A stretch of 16,268 nucleotides of DNA from Deltaproteobacteria bacterium (GCA_031267005.1 JAIRZX010000379.1:1-16268); one strand, 5' to 3'. Counted from the stretch's first letter, positions 1 through 7,322 are shown. The notes: generated from the sequence alone by a model not told the origin. Translations and numbers: made by a program.

Positions 1-1211
1 CTTGCTGGCCGCTTCGGGACGAAGGCTGGCCGTATAGCTCCCGGGCTCCACGTTGCGGCGGCGGGGAGGCAATGCCTGGCGAGCTGGCCTCCTGACAGGG
101 TCTGCCCCGCCTCCTCAAGGGACCCCGCCCTTCTTTCCGACGGAAGGGGGAGGCGTATCGGCAGGGTCCCTTCCGCGTCGTCCGCCGCTTAGAGCGCCTT
201 CCGTAAAGCGCAGCCCTTCAGGGCCCCCTCTCCCGATTCCGGGGGAGGGGGCCTTTCCGCGTTCCCGGCACGGGCGATGTATTGGAAGCGGGTGTCTTCT
301 GCTGGTTTTCAGAGGAAACTGGCATCCGACATCGCGGGGAAGGTTGCGAGGCCCGCCCGAAGGAGAGGGGGCGAGCCCTCGGCTCGACGGAATGAAACCG
401 CGAAAGAGGGCGTTAACTGCCTGCCGGAAATGCCGAGCGAAGCGAAGCCGGGCGTTGCACTGGCTGGCGCGCTGAAAGGGGGCTGACGGGTGTGGGGAAG
501 GCGTTCGCACTTGCGGAGACGGAGAGAGGCAGAGGGCGGCTCCGCAGACAAGGTCCAGGGCCTGCGGAACGCCTAAAGGACGAAACTTGCAACTGTTTTG
601 CATTTTCTCTCCGAGCAAAGCCTTTCCGGGGCACGGCCTCCCTTTGCCCCGGCATTCAGGCAATGTGGCGATCAGGCTCTGCTGTCTCCTGGCGAGTGAG
701 AAACGTACTCCATCCGGCCAGTTGACCAGGCATCTGCCAGCCGTCCAGGTACCGTCCAAGGGCGGGCGCGGCTTCCGGGGCAAGCCCCGGCACCGGCCGC
801 TTCCGTTCCGTCCCGCTCCCTTCCGGGTAAATCCAGCCCGGCGGGGCGAGTAATTTGTATGCGGCTGGCCAGCGGGTACCCAGAGCTGGGCTCCCCGCCT
901 CGCGGCGTCCGGGAAGGTCGGCGGAGGCGTCCGGAGGTTTCTTGGGATGCGAGCCGGTTGCGGGCACACCTTGCTCCAAGGGCAGGGCCCGCGCGGTTTT
1001 CAGGAAGCCCGAATAGAGTTTCTGCCAAAGCCCGGAGCCCCTGGACGGGTCATTCCGGGGCCTCCCGCGGTGCCCTCCGGCGGGGTTGGCCCGCCTATTG
1101 CTGTCCACTACGCCGACCCCCGGAAGGCGGGGGCATCGAATCGGAAGTTTAAGAGATTTAGCCGGCCGCACGCCCCTCAGGCCGCCGCCGAAAACCACTA
1201 AGGAGAGCGTG
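1..1211. other. Long stretch without a recognisable gene
   Basis: Open frames cross this 1.2 kb on both strands, but their translations are Arg/Pro/Gly-rich, carry no recognisable motif and lack ribosome binding sites, as expected of random frames in GC-rich DNA. The one clear element is a terminator-like hairpin at 222-256. A smaller perfect hairpin has arms at 626-633 and 645-652. The last ~80 bases are the 5' leader of the gene starting at 1212. Confidence 0.6.
222..256 (+). terminator. Hairpin plus short T run, probable Rho-independent terminator
   Basis: Arms at 222-234 and 241-253 pair over 13 positions with one G-U pair, around a 6-base loop (GATTCC), followed by TTT at 254-256. The trailing sequence resembles that after the hairpins at 2042-2081 and 9484-9516 (CTTCCGCG or CTTTTCGCG). 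No gene was recognised upstream in the window, so it may end a transcript from beyond the left edge or an unannotated RNA. The T run is short. Confidence 0.5.
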
Positions 1212-1943
1212 ATGAAGGAAACCAGGACGACCGGGCCGTGGAAGGCCCTCACGGTATTCGGGGCCGCGGCCCTCATGGTGCTCGGCTTCGCGGCCATCGG
1301 CAGCGCCCAGGACGAAGCGGGCGGCGGCGTTTCCGACAACGGGTCCAGCGACGTCGGCAACACTGATTCCGGCAGAGCCGGGTCCCGCGGGAACCGAGGC
1401 GGCGCCACCCAAACCGACTACGGCTCCGACAACGTGTCTGGCGACGTCGGCAGCACTGATTACGGCAGAGCCGGGTCCCGCGGGAACCGCGGCGGCGCCA
1501 CCCAGACCGACTACAGCTCCGATACCCAGAACGACAGCTACGCGGGGGACGGCAACTACTCCGGCGGACGGGAGGGCTCCTACGCGGGCAACGGGCGCGG
1601 CGGGCCGAACCGCGAGGGATTTAACGCCAAACGAAGGAACTGGCGCGGGAACCACTGGGGTAACGGCAGCCACAGGAACGACCGCAGGAACCACTGGGGC
1701 AACGGCAACCAGAGAAACGACCGGGGGAACCACTGGGGCAACGGCAACGGCCGCGGCAGCCGGGGGAACCACTGGGGCAACGGCAACGGGCGGGGCAACG
1801 GCGGCAAGCACTACGGCAACTACGGCGGCAACAGGCAAAACCGGGGGAGCAACGTGGGCCACAGCCGCGGCAACAACGGCGGCGGGCGAGGCCACGCGTA
1901 CCGAAATAACAACAACGGAGGCGGCGGCAGGGGACACCGCTAG
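1212..1943 (+). CDS. Exported Gly/Asn/Arg-rich repeat protein
   Basis: A 243-residue protein of unrecognised family. The ATG at 1212 is chosen because AAGGAGAG lies about 5 bases upstream and it gives a good signal peptide: a basic start, a hydrophobic stretch (residues 13-30) and a cleavage site after Gly-Ser-Ala32, before Gln-Asp. An upstream in-frame start at 1086 would bury this signal. The mature part is low-complexity: a 31-residue direct repeat (about residues 46-104), then four 13-residue units beginning Asn-His-Trp-Gly-Asn-Gly (residues 147-198), then a Gly/Asn/Arg/His tail. No enzyme motif is visible. Such composition suggests a disordered or matrix-like envelope or secreted protein, but that is inference. 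Its layout matches the gene at 5138: a Trp-Arg/Lys-Ala signal start, cleavage before Gln-Asp, then Arg-rich repeats. A clean hairpin follows the stop. Confidence 0.75.
   Translation: MKETRTTGPWKALTVFGAAALMVLGFAAIGSAQDEAGGGVSDNGSSDVGNTDSGRAGSRGNRGGATQTDYGSDNVSGDVGSTDYGRAGSRGNRGGATQTDYSSDTQNDSYAGDGNYSGGREGSYAGNGRGGPNREGFNAKRRNWRGNHWGNGSHRNDRRNHWGNGNQRNDRGNHWGNGNGRGSRGNHWGNGNGRGNGGKHYGNYGGNRQNRGSNVGHSRGNNGGGRGHAYRNNNNGGGGRGHR
1348..1522 (+). repeat. 93-bp-period direct repeat, two copies
   Basis: Positions 1348-1429 recur at 1441-1522 with only a few differences. The repeat is in frame with the coding sequence and encodes two copies of a unit with the core GRAGSRGNRGGATQTDY. The near-identity suggests recent duplication or gene conversion. 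Confidence 0.85.
1650..1805 (+). repeat. 39-bp tandem repeat, four units
   Basis: Units start at 1650, 1689, 1728 and 1767, each encoding Asn-His-Trp-Gly-Asn-Gly plus seven variable Asn/Arg/Gly residues. The His-Trp core is invariant, while the tail changes from RNDR-type to GRGxxG-type across the array. A fifth, degenerate unit (KHYGNYGG) follows. Confidence 0.9.
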
Positions 1944-1961
1944 CGGTCCGCTGGGATTTCA

Positions 1962-1985
1962 GGCCCTCCCCGCTGGGGGAGGGCC
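1962..1985 (+). terminator. Perfect 10-bp hairpin after the stop codon
   Basis: The arms GGCCCTCCCC (1962-1971) and GGGGAGGGCC (1976-1985) enclose GCTG, 18 bases after the stop at 1943. No T run follows, so it may be a weak terminator, an RNA-stabilising 3' hairpin, or half of a tandem pair with the hairpin at 2042-2081. Confidence 0.4.
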
Positions 1986-2041
1986 GGGAGCGCGGGAGGG
2001 CCCCGGCCGAATAGGGGCGGCTCCGGCCCCCTCCGCATGAC

Positions 2042-2081
2042 GGAAGCCCTCCTTCCCGGTGCCCGGAGAAGGGGGGCTTCC
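2042..2081 (+). terminator. 14-bp hairpin, probable terminator region
   Basis: Arms at 2042-2055 and 2068-2081 pair over 14 positions with one G-U, around a 12-base loop. The sequence just after (GCTTCCGCG) matches the context of the hairpins at 222-256 and 9484-9516. It overlaps the first codons of the longest possible reading of the next gene, which argues for a later start (2097) there. The T run is weak. Confidence 0.4.
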
Positions 2082-2096
2082 GCGTGGTTGCCCGGC

Positions 2097-2663
2097 ATGG
2101 GCGATGAAAGTCCTCTGCAGGCTTGGCAGTCCTTAAAGCGTCTTCTCCATGGCATTTGCGGCCCTGGCCATTCCGACGCTAACCGCGCGTTTCGCGACGA
2201 GCAAATTGCAACGGCCGTCCGCGAATCGTCGGGACAGGAAGTTCACGCCGATTCGCTGCGCAGCCTCTCCGAATCGCTGGCCGCCGTTCTTTTGCGGAAA
2301 AAAGGCGAGAGTTTCTGCCGCTCAGTGTTGCAGGCAGCCCTGTGGGCGGCCGGGGCCAAAGCCACTCCCGAGAAGCGGGAGAACCTGGGCCGACTCGACT
2401 TGGAGGTCCTCTACGGCCGGATGACGTACGTGATCGAGCTTAAATTGGCGGAAAACGCGGACGGCGCCGAGGCGGCAGTCAGGGCGGGAATGGATCAAAT
2501 CAGCAAAAAGGACTACGGCAAGGCCTCCGAAAGACCCTTCCTGGTGTCGATCGCCATAGGCAGGCGGGAGAGGAATATTGTTGCCTGCCTCTTCGAGAAG
2601 GACGGGCGCGAGACGGCGGTCGAGTTAGACGGAAAGGGCCAGTCCCCGCCCGCCCCCTGTTGA
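2097..2663 (+). pseudogene. Truncated PD-(D/E)XK nuclease-domain protein (AAA-ATPase/DUF1703 type)
   Basis: This reads as the C-terminal part of the family in which an N-terminal AAA-ATPase-like domain is joined to a PD-(D/E)XK nuclease domain. From the ATG at 2097 there are 188 residues; full-length members are usually over 500. Visible signature: Gly-Arg-Leu-Asp101, a hydrophobic strand with Glu114-Leu-Lys116 (the D...ExK catalytic set), then an Ala-rich helix and Gln134-Ile-x-Lys-x-x-Tyr140, typical of the domain's C-terminal half. No Walker A motif is present upstream, so the ATPase half is lost. The frame can extend to 2037, but that start lies inside a hairpin and neither start has a convincing ribosome binding site. 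The cellular role of the family is poorly known. The catalytic residues are intact, so a stand-alone nuclease fragment cannot be excluded. A 5'-truncated remnant is the likelier reading. Confidence 0.65.
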
Positions 2664-3063
2664 GCGCGGGATTGGGCCGTCCGGGCCGTTGGCCTTCTGC
2701 GCCATCTGGTTCTGAAGCCCCCGCTTGAGCCCCGCCTGTGTCCCGCCGCCGGCGGTACCTTCAGGTTACGGATTGCCTCTGCCTCCGGCGGTAACGGCGC
2801 GTTTCGTAATTTCCGGGATACTGGGGGGATGTTGCCTGCACCGGTTGCCCCGTCCGGACCCGGCACGGCCGCGCCGCCAATGCCCTGCGGCCGGAAGGCG
2901 CCCTGGGCGCTCGGGGTGACGTTTCGGAAATTCTTTAGCGCTGGCTTAAGCGTCCGGTCGCCAGGTTGTTTGGAGAGCCTTGCGGCGCGGGCAGTCGGGC
3001 TCTGGGGCGGTTCGGCTGGGCGCGGCGGGGACGCGCCGGGCAGCGAATTTGCTTTCACGGCAT
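2664..3063. other. Spacer without a recognisable gene
   Basis: The 400 bp between the nuclease fragment and the group II intron contain no supported gene, terminator or repeat. An open frame on the minus strand (about 2513-3142) is Ala/Pro/Arg-rich, overlaps the nuclease fragment antisense and shows no motif. Confidence 0.5.
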
Positions 3064-3686
3064 GGGCGATGACTTGGATGCGGCAGTCCTCAACTGACTT
3101 GGCGGCGGGAACTGTCAGCCGACAGCAAAGGGACATCCGCAAGGATCAAGTGAAGGAAGCCGGAGGCAAACCCCCGGCCCGACGAACAGAAACCGCCATT
3201 CTGAACCGGGGGAAGCCAGCCGAAGCCTTAGTGCCAGGCGCTACGCCAGTGTAGGTCCGAACGTCAGGCAATGCATCTCTCCCATCACAGAGGGTAGTTA
3301 TGCGGGGAAAGCAGTATGCCGATTGGGCTGCCCTGGTGGGGGCAGGATAAGGTCCGGAGAGCGCCCAGGGAGCGCGGATCATAGCGGACGCGAAGAGGAG
3401 GGGGTGTGTTGCGACCATCGTACGGAACCTGCTTCGTAAGGCTGCGGCGTTTGGAAGCTTGCGCGGGGCGGCGGAGAGGGCGGCCAGAAATAATGACGCT
3501 CCGGGCGTCGATGGCGATGACCAACGACTGCTTGGAGGTTTGCGGACTGGTCAGACAGTCCAAGCTCTACGGGAAGCCGCGAATCATGAACTTATGGCTA
3601 TATCTGGTGAACCGCCGGATACCGAACGGCACGCCCTTTGGTGGTGTGGGAAGGGCTGGGAAGAGTTTGCCCTCCCTGCCAGATTT
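3064..3686 (+). mobile_element. Group II intron remnant, internally deleted
   Basis: Three parts in the right order identify this. First, a 5' section (about 3064-3400) has the run of short conserved blocks typical of group II ribozyme domain I, including GTGAAGGAAGC near 3149, GAAGCCTTAGTGCCAGGCGC near 3223 and GTAGGTCCGAACGTCAG near 3251. Second, a reading frame from about 3414 resembles the start of an intron-encoded reverse transcriptase. Third, a domain V-like hairpin at 3611-3645 is followed by a domain VI-like stem and a possible 3' end near 3684-3688. Complete introns with a maturase are about 2 kb or more; this is about 620 bp, so most of the reverse transcriptase is gone. The 5' boundary is approximate: GGGCG at 3064 may be a decayed GTGCG start. 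The element cannot move by itself. Block recognition is from memory of the family. Confidence 0.7.
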
Positions 3687-3743
3687 ATGGGGGGGCAGGT
3701 GTCTGCGGGATTTAAACTCCCCTCAAGGCGCCCCCCGGCTTGA
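3414..3743 (+). pseudogene. Group II intron reverse transcriptase/maturase fragment
   Basis: In this frame the first ~40 residues match the N-terminus of intron-encoded proteins: a basic helix (RNLLRKAAAFGSL), then AARNNDAPGVDGDD, equivalent to the hallmark Lys/Asn-Gly-Ala-Pro-Gly-Val-Asp-Gly of the first reverse transcriptase block. The frame then runs directly into sequence belonging to the intron's 3' end, so the polymerase core (including YADD), maturase X and any endonuclease domain are deleted. The frame stays open to 3743, but residues after about 3540 are not meaningful protein. There is no clear start codon. It is not expected to be functional. Confidence 0.65.
3611..3645 (+). other. 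Group II intron domain V-like hairpin, decayed
   Basis: ACCGCC (3611-3616) pairs with GGTGGT (3640-3645), and CC-GAAC-GG (3622-3629) forms the distal stem with a GAAC tetraloop. This is the arrangement of the catalytic domain V in many bacterial group II introns. The middle section and one distal pair (A3621/C3630) no longer pair, so the ribozyme is probably inactive. GTGGGAAGG follows, then a domain VI-like stem (about 3653-3680). Confidence 0.6.
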
Positions 3744-4086
3744 AGCTCCCCATGACGCCTAGGATTTCAGGCTTCCCTTCCTCGTCGCCTTCGACTTCTC
3801 GAACCAGGCCGCCGGGGCAAAGGCCTCTTCCGTCTGCCCTGGCCTCTCGCTCAGTCATCCCCGTGCGGGCCGCGACCTAGTATGTTGCCAGGGTCCCGGA
3901 CGCTGCCGGAGGCGGTGCCGGGAGGCATGGACGTAGCATGCGGGAAGGCTGGCCCTGTGGGCGGGCGCGTAGCGCCGTCAGCTTCGCCTGCGGGCGCCCC
4001 TTGTTTCAGCCATGAAGGAGGGGCCGTCCTAGGCCGCGGGGGAGCTGATTTGCTACTATGCCTCCCGATGGAACGGACTCGGAACG
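3744..4086. other. Spacer without a recognisable gene
   Basis: Nothing with coding signatures, paired terminators or repeats was found between the intron remnant and the broken gene that follows. Short open frames here show no motif. Confidence 0.5.
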
Positions 4087-4664
4087 TTGCCCGGACCCCG
4101 AGGAGACGCTCCTAACGGAATCAGGAAGATCAGGCGCTTCAAGCTTTTTTTCCCATCCTGACGGCCGCGGCCCTGGCGACGCTGGCATTTTCCGACCCAG
4201 TAGCTCGCGCGGGCGACGTAGCGGAAGGCAACGGCGCGGGCCCCGGGATCGGCGGAGGCCCGGTCCAAGGCATCGGGGACGGCCGGGGCGACGCCGCAGG
4301 GCCGGAGGAAAGGCCCGCCATCGGCGGGGAGGAACAGCGGGATCTCCGCGAAGAGAACCGCCTGGGCCGGGTCCGCGGTTCGTCCGTGGACGGCGGCGTC
4401 CAGAACGGGATAGGTCGCGGTGGCTGGAAGGACGGCGGACGGGGCAGCGTTCTTGGCGGCTTGGACTGGCATCGGGACGGCAACGGCGGCTTCGGTCCCG
4501 GCCGCGGGGATCGCGGCCCAGGCGGCGGCTACGGGCAGGGCCAGGGTGTTCAAAGCCCCGGCGGCGGCAAGGGGCTTGGCCATGGTGAGCAACGCCCGGG
4601 CGGCGGCAAGGGGCCGGGTCATGGGGAGCGTCTGCCCGGCGACGAGGGCGGGGCGCGGCGATAA
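4087..4664 (+). pseudogene. Frame-broken gene for an exported Gly-rich protein
   Basis: Two overlapping frames join into one protein. The first (from about TTG 4087, read to a stop at 4159-4161) gives a basic segment ending RKIRRFKLFF. The second is open from 4116 to the TAA at 4662-4664 and gives a hydrophobic stretch (PILTAAALATLAF) with a cleavage site near Ala-Arg-Ala-Gly, followed by a Gly/Arg/Asp-rich tail ending in two 13-residue units that begin PGGGKG. One extra T in the 7-T run at 4145-4151 would fuse them into a complete signal peptide. This could be a deletion mutation, a homopolymer sequencing error, a phase-variable tract, or -1 ribosomal frameshifting, since T-TTT-TTC at 4146-4152 has the slippery form. 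No ATG starts it; AGGAG at 4101-4105 lies upstream of ATC at 4120. Relatedness to the genes at 1212 and 5138 is inferred from layout and composition. Confidence 0.5.
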
Positions 4665-4924
4665 GGGTCCTGGGCGACTCGAAGGCCCCGGCGGTTCCGC
4701 CAGAGGCCAAGGCCGCGGCGTCGGGCGGCAGGGCGAATATCCCGTTGCCGTCGTGCGACGGCTCACCGCCCGGGACGGAAGGCGGCGGATCGGGGCTGTT
4801 TCCGCCGAGGCTCGGGGTCCGGGTAAAAAGTACGCGGGGCGGCCGGATAGATTCTATCCAGCTGGGCAGGATCCGCCCGCTTGGGTCCGGCAACGCGGAC
4901 GGAATTCGCTTCTTTGGGGAAAGC

Positions 4925-4952
4925 TTGTAACCGCTGTCCATAGAGGGATACT
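4925..4952 (+). promoter_or_regulatory. Possible sigma-70-like promoter
   Basis: TTGTAA (4925-4930) and GATACT (4947-4952) each match four of six consensus bases, with a 16-base spacer, in an unusually AT-rich patch about 185 bases before the gene at 5138. This is sequence resemblance only. Confidence 0.3.
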
Positions 4953-5091
4953 GTGAGCGGGATCAGGTAGCAAGCGCTGACGCGGACGGCTCGTCCGGAG
5001 GCAAACCTTGCCCCGCACTGCATCAGGAAGCCGGATACGGCTTGGTCAGCCCTCCGCGCTCGACTGGCAGGGATCTTGCTTGCATCTTCTC

Positions 5092-5111
5092 GGGACTCGA
5101 CTCCGAGTCCC
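5092..5111 (+). promoter_or_regulatory. Perfect inverted repeat in the 5' leader
   Basis: GGGACTCG (5092-5099) and CGAGTCCC (5104-5111) enclose ACTC and end 11 bases before the AAAGGAG ribosome binding site (5123-5129) of the gene at 5138. It could be an mRNA hairpin affecting translation or stability, or an operator for a dimeric regulator. Confidence 0.5.
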
Positions 5112-5137
5112 CTACAAGCGTTAAAGGAGCACACCAT

Positions 5138-5962
5138 ATGGGCACCCCTAAATCTTCCCCCGGCTGGCGCGCGGCGGCCTTCTCCGTTGCCGCCCTGATG
5201 GCCGCAGGCCTTTCCTCCCACGCCTTGGCGCAGGACGGCGACGGTTCAGCCCAGGACGAGGCGATCCAGGAGGTCGTCGGGACAAGCGACGGATCCGGGC
5301 AGGGCGAGCGGGGAAGCCGCGACGGCGACACCGGAAACGTCGGGCGGGGAAGCCGCGACGGCGACTCCGGAAACGTCGAGCGGGGAAGCCGCGGAGACGG
5401 CGGGCCGCCACAGGAGTCCGGCAGAGTCGGCCAGGGAGAGCGCGGGGCCGCGTCCGCGCCCCAGGACCGCGGCCCCCAGGTCGGCGAGCGGCCGCAACCG
5501 CAGGATCGCGGGGCCCAGGCCGGCGATCGGCGCGGAGGCCAGAACGACAGGCGCGTCGACCGCAACCGCGGCGGCAACAACAACCGACGTTACGGCAGGC
5601 GCGACAACAACCGCCGCGACCACCGATACAACCGCCGCGACAACAACCGCCGCGACCACCGATACGACCGCCGCGACAACAACCGCCGCGACCACCGTTA
5701 CGACCGCCGCGGCAACGACCGCCGCGACCACCGTTACGACCGCCGCGACAACGACCGCCGCGACCACCGTTACGACCGCCGCGACAACCGCCAGGACAAC
5801 CGCCGGAGCCAGTCCAACGTCGGTCGCGGCGACAACAACCGCCGCGATAACGGGCAAATCCGCAACGACAGAGGCCGCGACGATCGCCGCCAGAGCCAGA
5901 ACGGCCGCGGGAACGGCAGGAGCGGAAACCGCGACGATCGCAACCGCGGCTCCCGCAGGTAA
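5138..5962 (+). CDS. Exported Arg/Asp/Asn-rich repeat protein
   Basis: A 274-residue protein of unrecognised family. The ATG at 5138 is preceded by AAAGGAG at 8-base spacing and begins a signal peptide with Trp10-Arg-Ala, a hydrophobic run (residues 12-25) and cleavage after Ala-Leu-Ala31, before Gln-Asp. An upstream in-frame start (5042) lacks this arrangement. The mature protein has an acidic opening, two and a half 12-residue units RGSRDGDxGNVx (from residue 58), a Gln/Pro/Arg middle, and five 12-residue units RRDNxRRDHRYD plus a partial one (residues 154-221). It then ends in an Asn/Arg/Gly tail. The repeat block is extremely basic. No catalytic motif is visible. A periplasmic or secreted, probably disordered protein that could bind polyanions is plausible, but the function is unknown. 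It resembles the protein at 1212 in layout. A hairpin terminator follows at 6061. Confidence 0.75.
   Translation: MGTPKSSPGWRAAAFSVAALMAAGLSSHALAQDGDGSAQDEAIQEVVGTSDGSGQGERGSRDGDTGNVGRGSRDGDSGNVERGSRGDGGPPQESGRVGQGERGAASAPQDRGPQVGERPQPQDRGAQAGDRRGGQNDRRVDRNRGGNNNRRYGRRDNNRRDHRYNRRDNNRRDHRYDRRDNNRRDHRYDRRGNDRRDHRYDRRDNDRRDHRYDRRDNRQDNRRSQSNVGRGDNNRRDNGQIRNDRGRDDRRQSQNGRGNGRSGNRDDRNRGSRR
5309..5380 (+). repeat. 36-bp tandem repeat, two units plus a partial third
   Basis: Units at 5309-5344 and 5345-5380 encode RGSRDGD(T/S)GNV(G/E). A third copy of RGSR starts at 5381 and then diverges. The units are in frame and nearly identical in DNA. Confidence 0.85.
5597..5800 (+). repeat. 36-bp tandem repeat, five units plus a partial sixth
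   Basis: Units start at 5597, 5633, 5669, 5705 and 5741, with a truncated unit from 5777. Each encodes RR(D/G)N(N/D)RRDHRY(D/N). Differences are few and mostly conservative, so the array is young or homogenised and may vary in copy number between strains. It is also a place where short-read assembly can miscount units. Confidence 0.92.
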
Positions 5963-6060
5963 AGCGGCATAACATATCGGCCCATGAGGCCCCAAGTCGC
6001 GCGGGGGCGCTAATTCCACTGTCCAAGCTGTCTGGACTCCGCTCCGCCCCCCCGCCTTAC

Positions 6061-6109
6061 GGAACCCCCCGTCTAGGTCCATCCGGACCCCGGCGGGGGG
6101 TTCCTGTTT
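6061..6109 (+). terminator. Probable Rho-independent terminator with nested stem
   Basis: GGAACCCCCC (6061-6070) pairs perfectly with GGGGGGTTCC (6095-6104). Inside, GGTCC (6076-6080) pairs with GGACC (6085-6089). TGTTT follows. It lies about 100 bases after the stop of the gene at 5138 and probably ends that transcript. The T run is interrupted. Confidence 0.5.
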
Positions 6110-6189
6110 CAGACGGGACGCGTCCGACAATGGCCGGGTTCGGCCGGAACGGCTCGGCGGCGCCCTGGGCCAAAGCGCACCCTTAAGGT

Positions 6190-6740
6190 GAGCGTCCCTC
6201 ATGACGCCCGCTCACCTCTGCGGCGTTCCCGCAGCCTTTCAGTAACGCTCCCGGCCCAGTTTCCCCGCCGTGCCCGCCGCGCCCCAGAACCTCCTCCCGC
6301 CACTCACCCCTCGCCGTTCTTCCAGGCCGTACTTCCGTCTCGCCTCCCTTGCCGTTATTCCCAGTCGCCCTCCCGCCCCTCACCCCTCGGCGCTCTTCCA
6401 GGCCGTACTTCCGTCCGCCCGCCTCGCCTCCCTGACCGTTATTCCCGTTCGCCCCTCCCGTCCCTCGCCCCTCGCCGTTCTTCCAGGCCGTCCGCCCGCC
6501 TAAGCTCCCAAACAGTTATTCACAGGCCATCCCGCCGCCTTTCCTTGAATATCCCTGACTCCCTGGCCCTACTCCGGCCTCTATTCTCTCGCGCAGCCGT
6601 CCCCAGTCGCTAATGCCTCCTTTCCCGCCGCGGCTCCTCGCGGGCCCTCCTCCTTCGCCTTCCCTCTCTTATTCCTTCGCTCTCCCTCAGACGTCCCCGG
6701 ACTTCTTGGGGCCTTTCTTGCCCCGCAGGCTATCCCCGGC
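6190..6740. other. Strongly pyrimidine-biased segment
   Basis: Over roughly 550 bases the plus strand is made mostly of C and T, with few purine runs. The bias extends well beyond the tandem repeat at 6293-6526. No coding frame explains it. Such strand asymmetry can reflect expansion of a pyrimidine-rich repeat or a propensity to form unusual DNA structures; neither can be shown here. Confidence 0.6.
6293..6526 (+). repeat. Degenerate tandem repeat, three units of 73-85 bp
   Basis: Units at 6293-6368, 6369-6453 and 6454-6526 each begin CCTCCCG, continue with a CACCCCTCG-like block, then CTCTTCCAGGCCGT or GTTCTTCCAGGCCGT, and end with a GTTATTC block. A fourth, poor copy starts at 6527. Unit 2 carries a 9-bp insertion. 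Unit lengths are not multiples of three (76, 85, 73), which argues against coding. Confidence 0.8.
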
Positions 6741-7322
6741 CGTTGTGGGGCTGCCTCCAGTTCGGCTTTTCCGGGGCGGCTTTCGGCCGCTTGGTCCCAG
6801 CCCGTTCCCACGGGGCCTCTTCATGCCCGCAGCTTCGACGCTATTCCCCCCGTGGGCGTTTTCCTTGGGCTTTCCCGGCCCGCCGCGCCTTGCGGGCCAG
6901 CTCCGGGCTTAACCCCGAATGGCGCGTCCCCGCTCCGGCGGCGGCCTTCTTCACGTACCGGCTCAACAGAATCCGGGCTCCCGCATGCCCCCCCGCGACG
7001 TCCCTTTGTATCCGGATTAGGGGGAGCTTGTACCCGGCCTTGCGGGTAATAACTAGACGGCGCGAGCCGGAGCGGCGTTTCTGAACTCCCGGCGAGGGCA
7101 CCCGTTCAGGACGCGTTGATCTTAAAAAGTCTTGCAAATTAAGGCTTTCGTAAGAATATCCCTCGCGCGTTCCGCGCCCCGCGGCTCTTTCGGCGCCGAT
7201 CGGGGAGCCGCTGGCACCACGTTTGCTCTCTGGAACCCAGACGCCGCGGAGACGCTCCGAAGCACCGGATGCCCGGAAGACCGGAAGGCCGGAAGGCCCC
7301 GAAAGCGGCGCGGGAGGAAAAG

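Larger units (their letters stand above)
4665..5137. other. Spacer and 5' leader of the next gene
   Basis: No supported gene lies here. The first ~100 bases remain Gly-rich in a different plus frame, perhaps the decayed end of the preceding gene. The rest holds a possible promoter (4925-4952), a leader hairpin (5092-5111) and the ribosome binding site for the gene at 5138. Confidence 0.45.
5963..7322. other. 1.36 kb without a recognisable gene
   Basis: Contains a terminator (6061-6109), a pyrimidine-rich segment (about 6190-6740) with a tandem repeat (6293-6526), and ~550 further bases in which no gene was recognised. Open frames here (for example plus 6188-6613, and minus 6841-7137 with a basic product) lack ribosome binding sites and known motifs. 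Confidence 0.5.

Noticed and set aside
1158..1937. Minus-strand frame of 259 codons, Ala/Val/Pro-rich
   Set aside because: Antisense shadow of the repeat gene at 1212.
4006..4941. Minus-strand frame of 311 codons
   Set aside because: Opposite the broken Gly-rich gene; Pro/Arg/Ser composition without motif or ribosome binding site. The sense reading gives a signal peptide, the antisense one does not.
5246..6202. Minus-strand frame of 318 codons with a Val/Ala-rich middle
   Set aside because: The Val/Ala repeats are simply the antisense of the Asp/Arg/Asn repeat codons of the gene at 5138; no start signal.
6841..7137. Minus-strand frame giving a 98-residue basic protein
   Set aside because: Checked as a possible ribosomal or DNA-binding protein; no motif matched and no ribosome binding site was seen.
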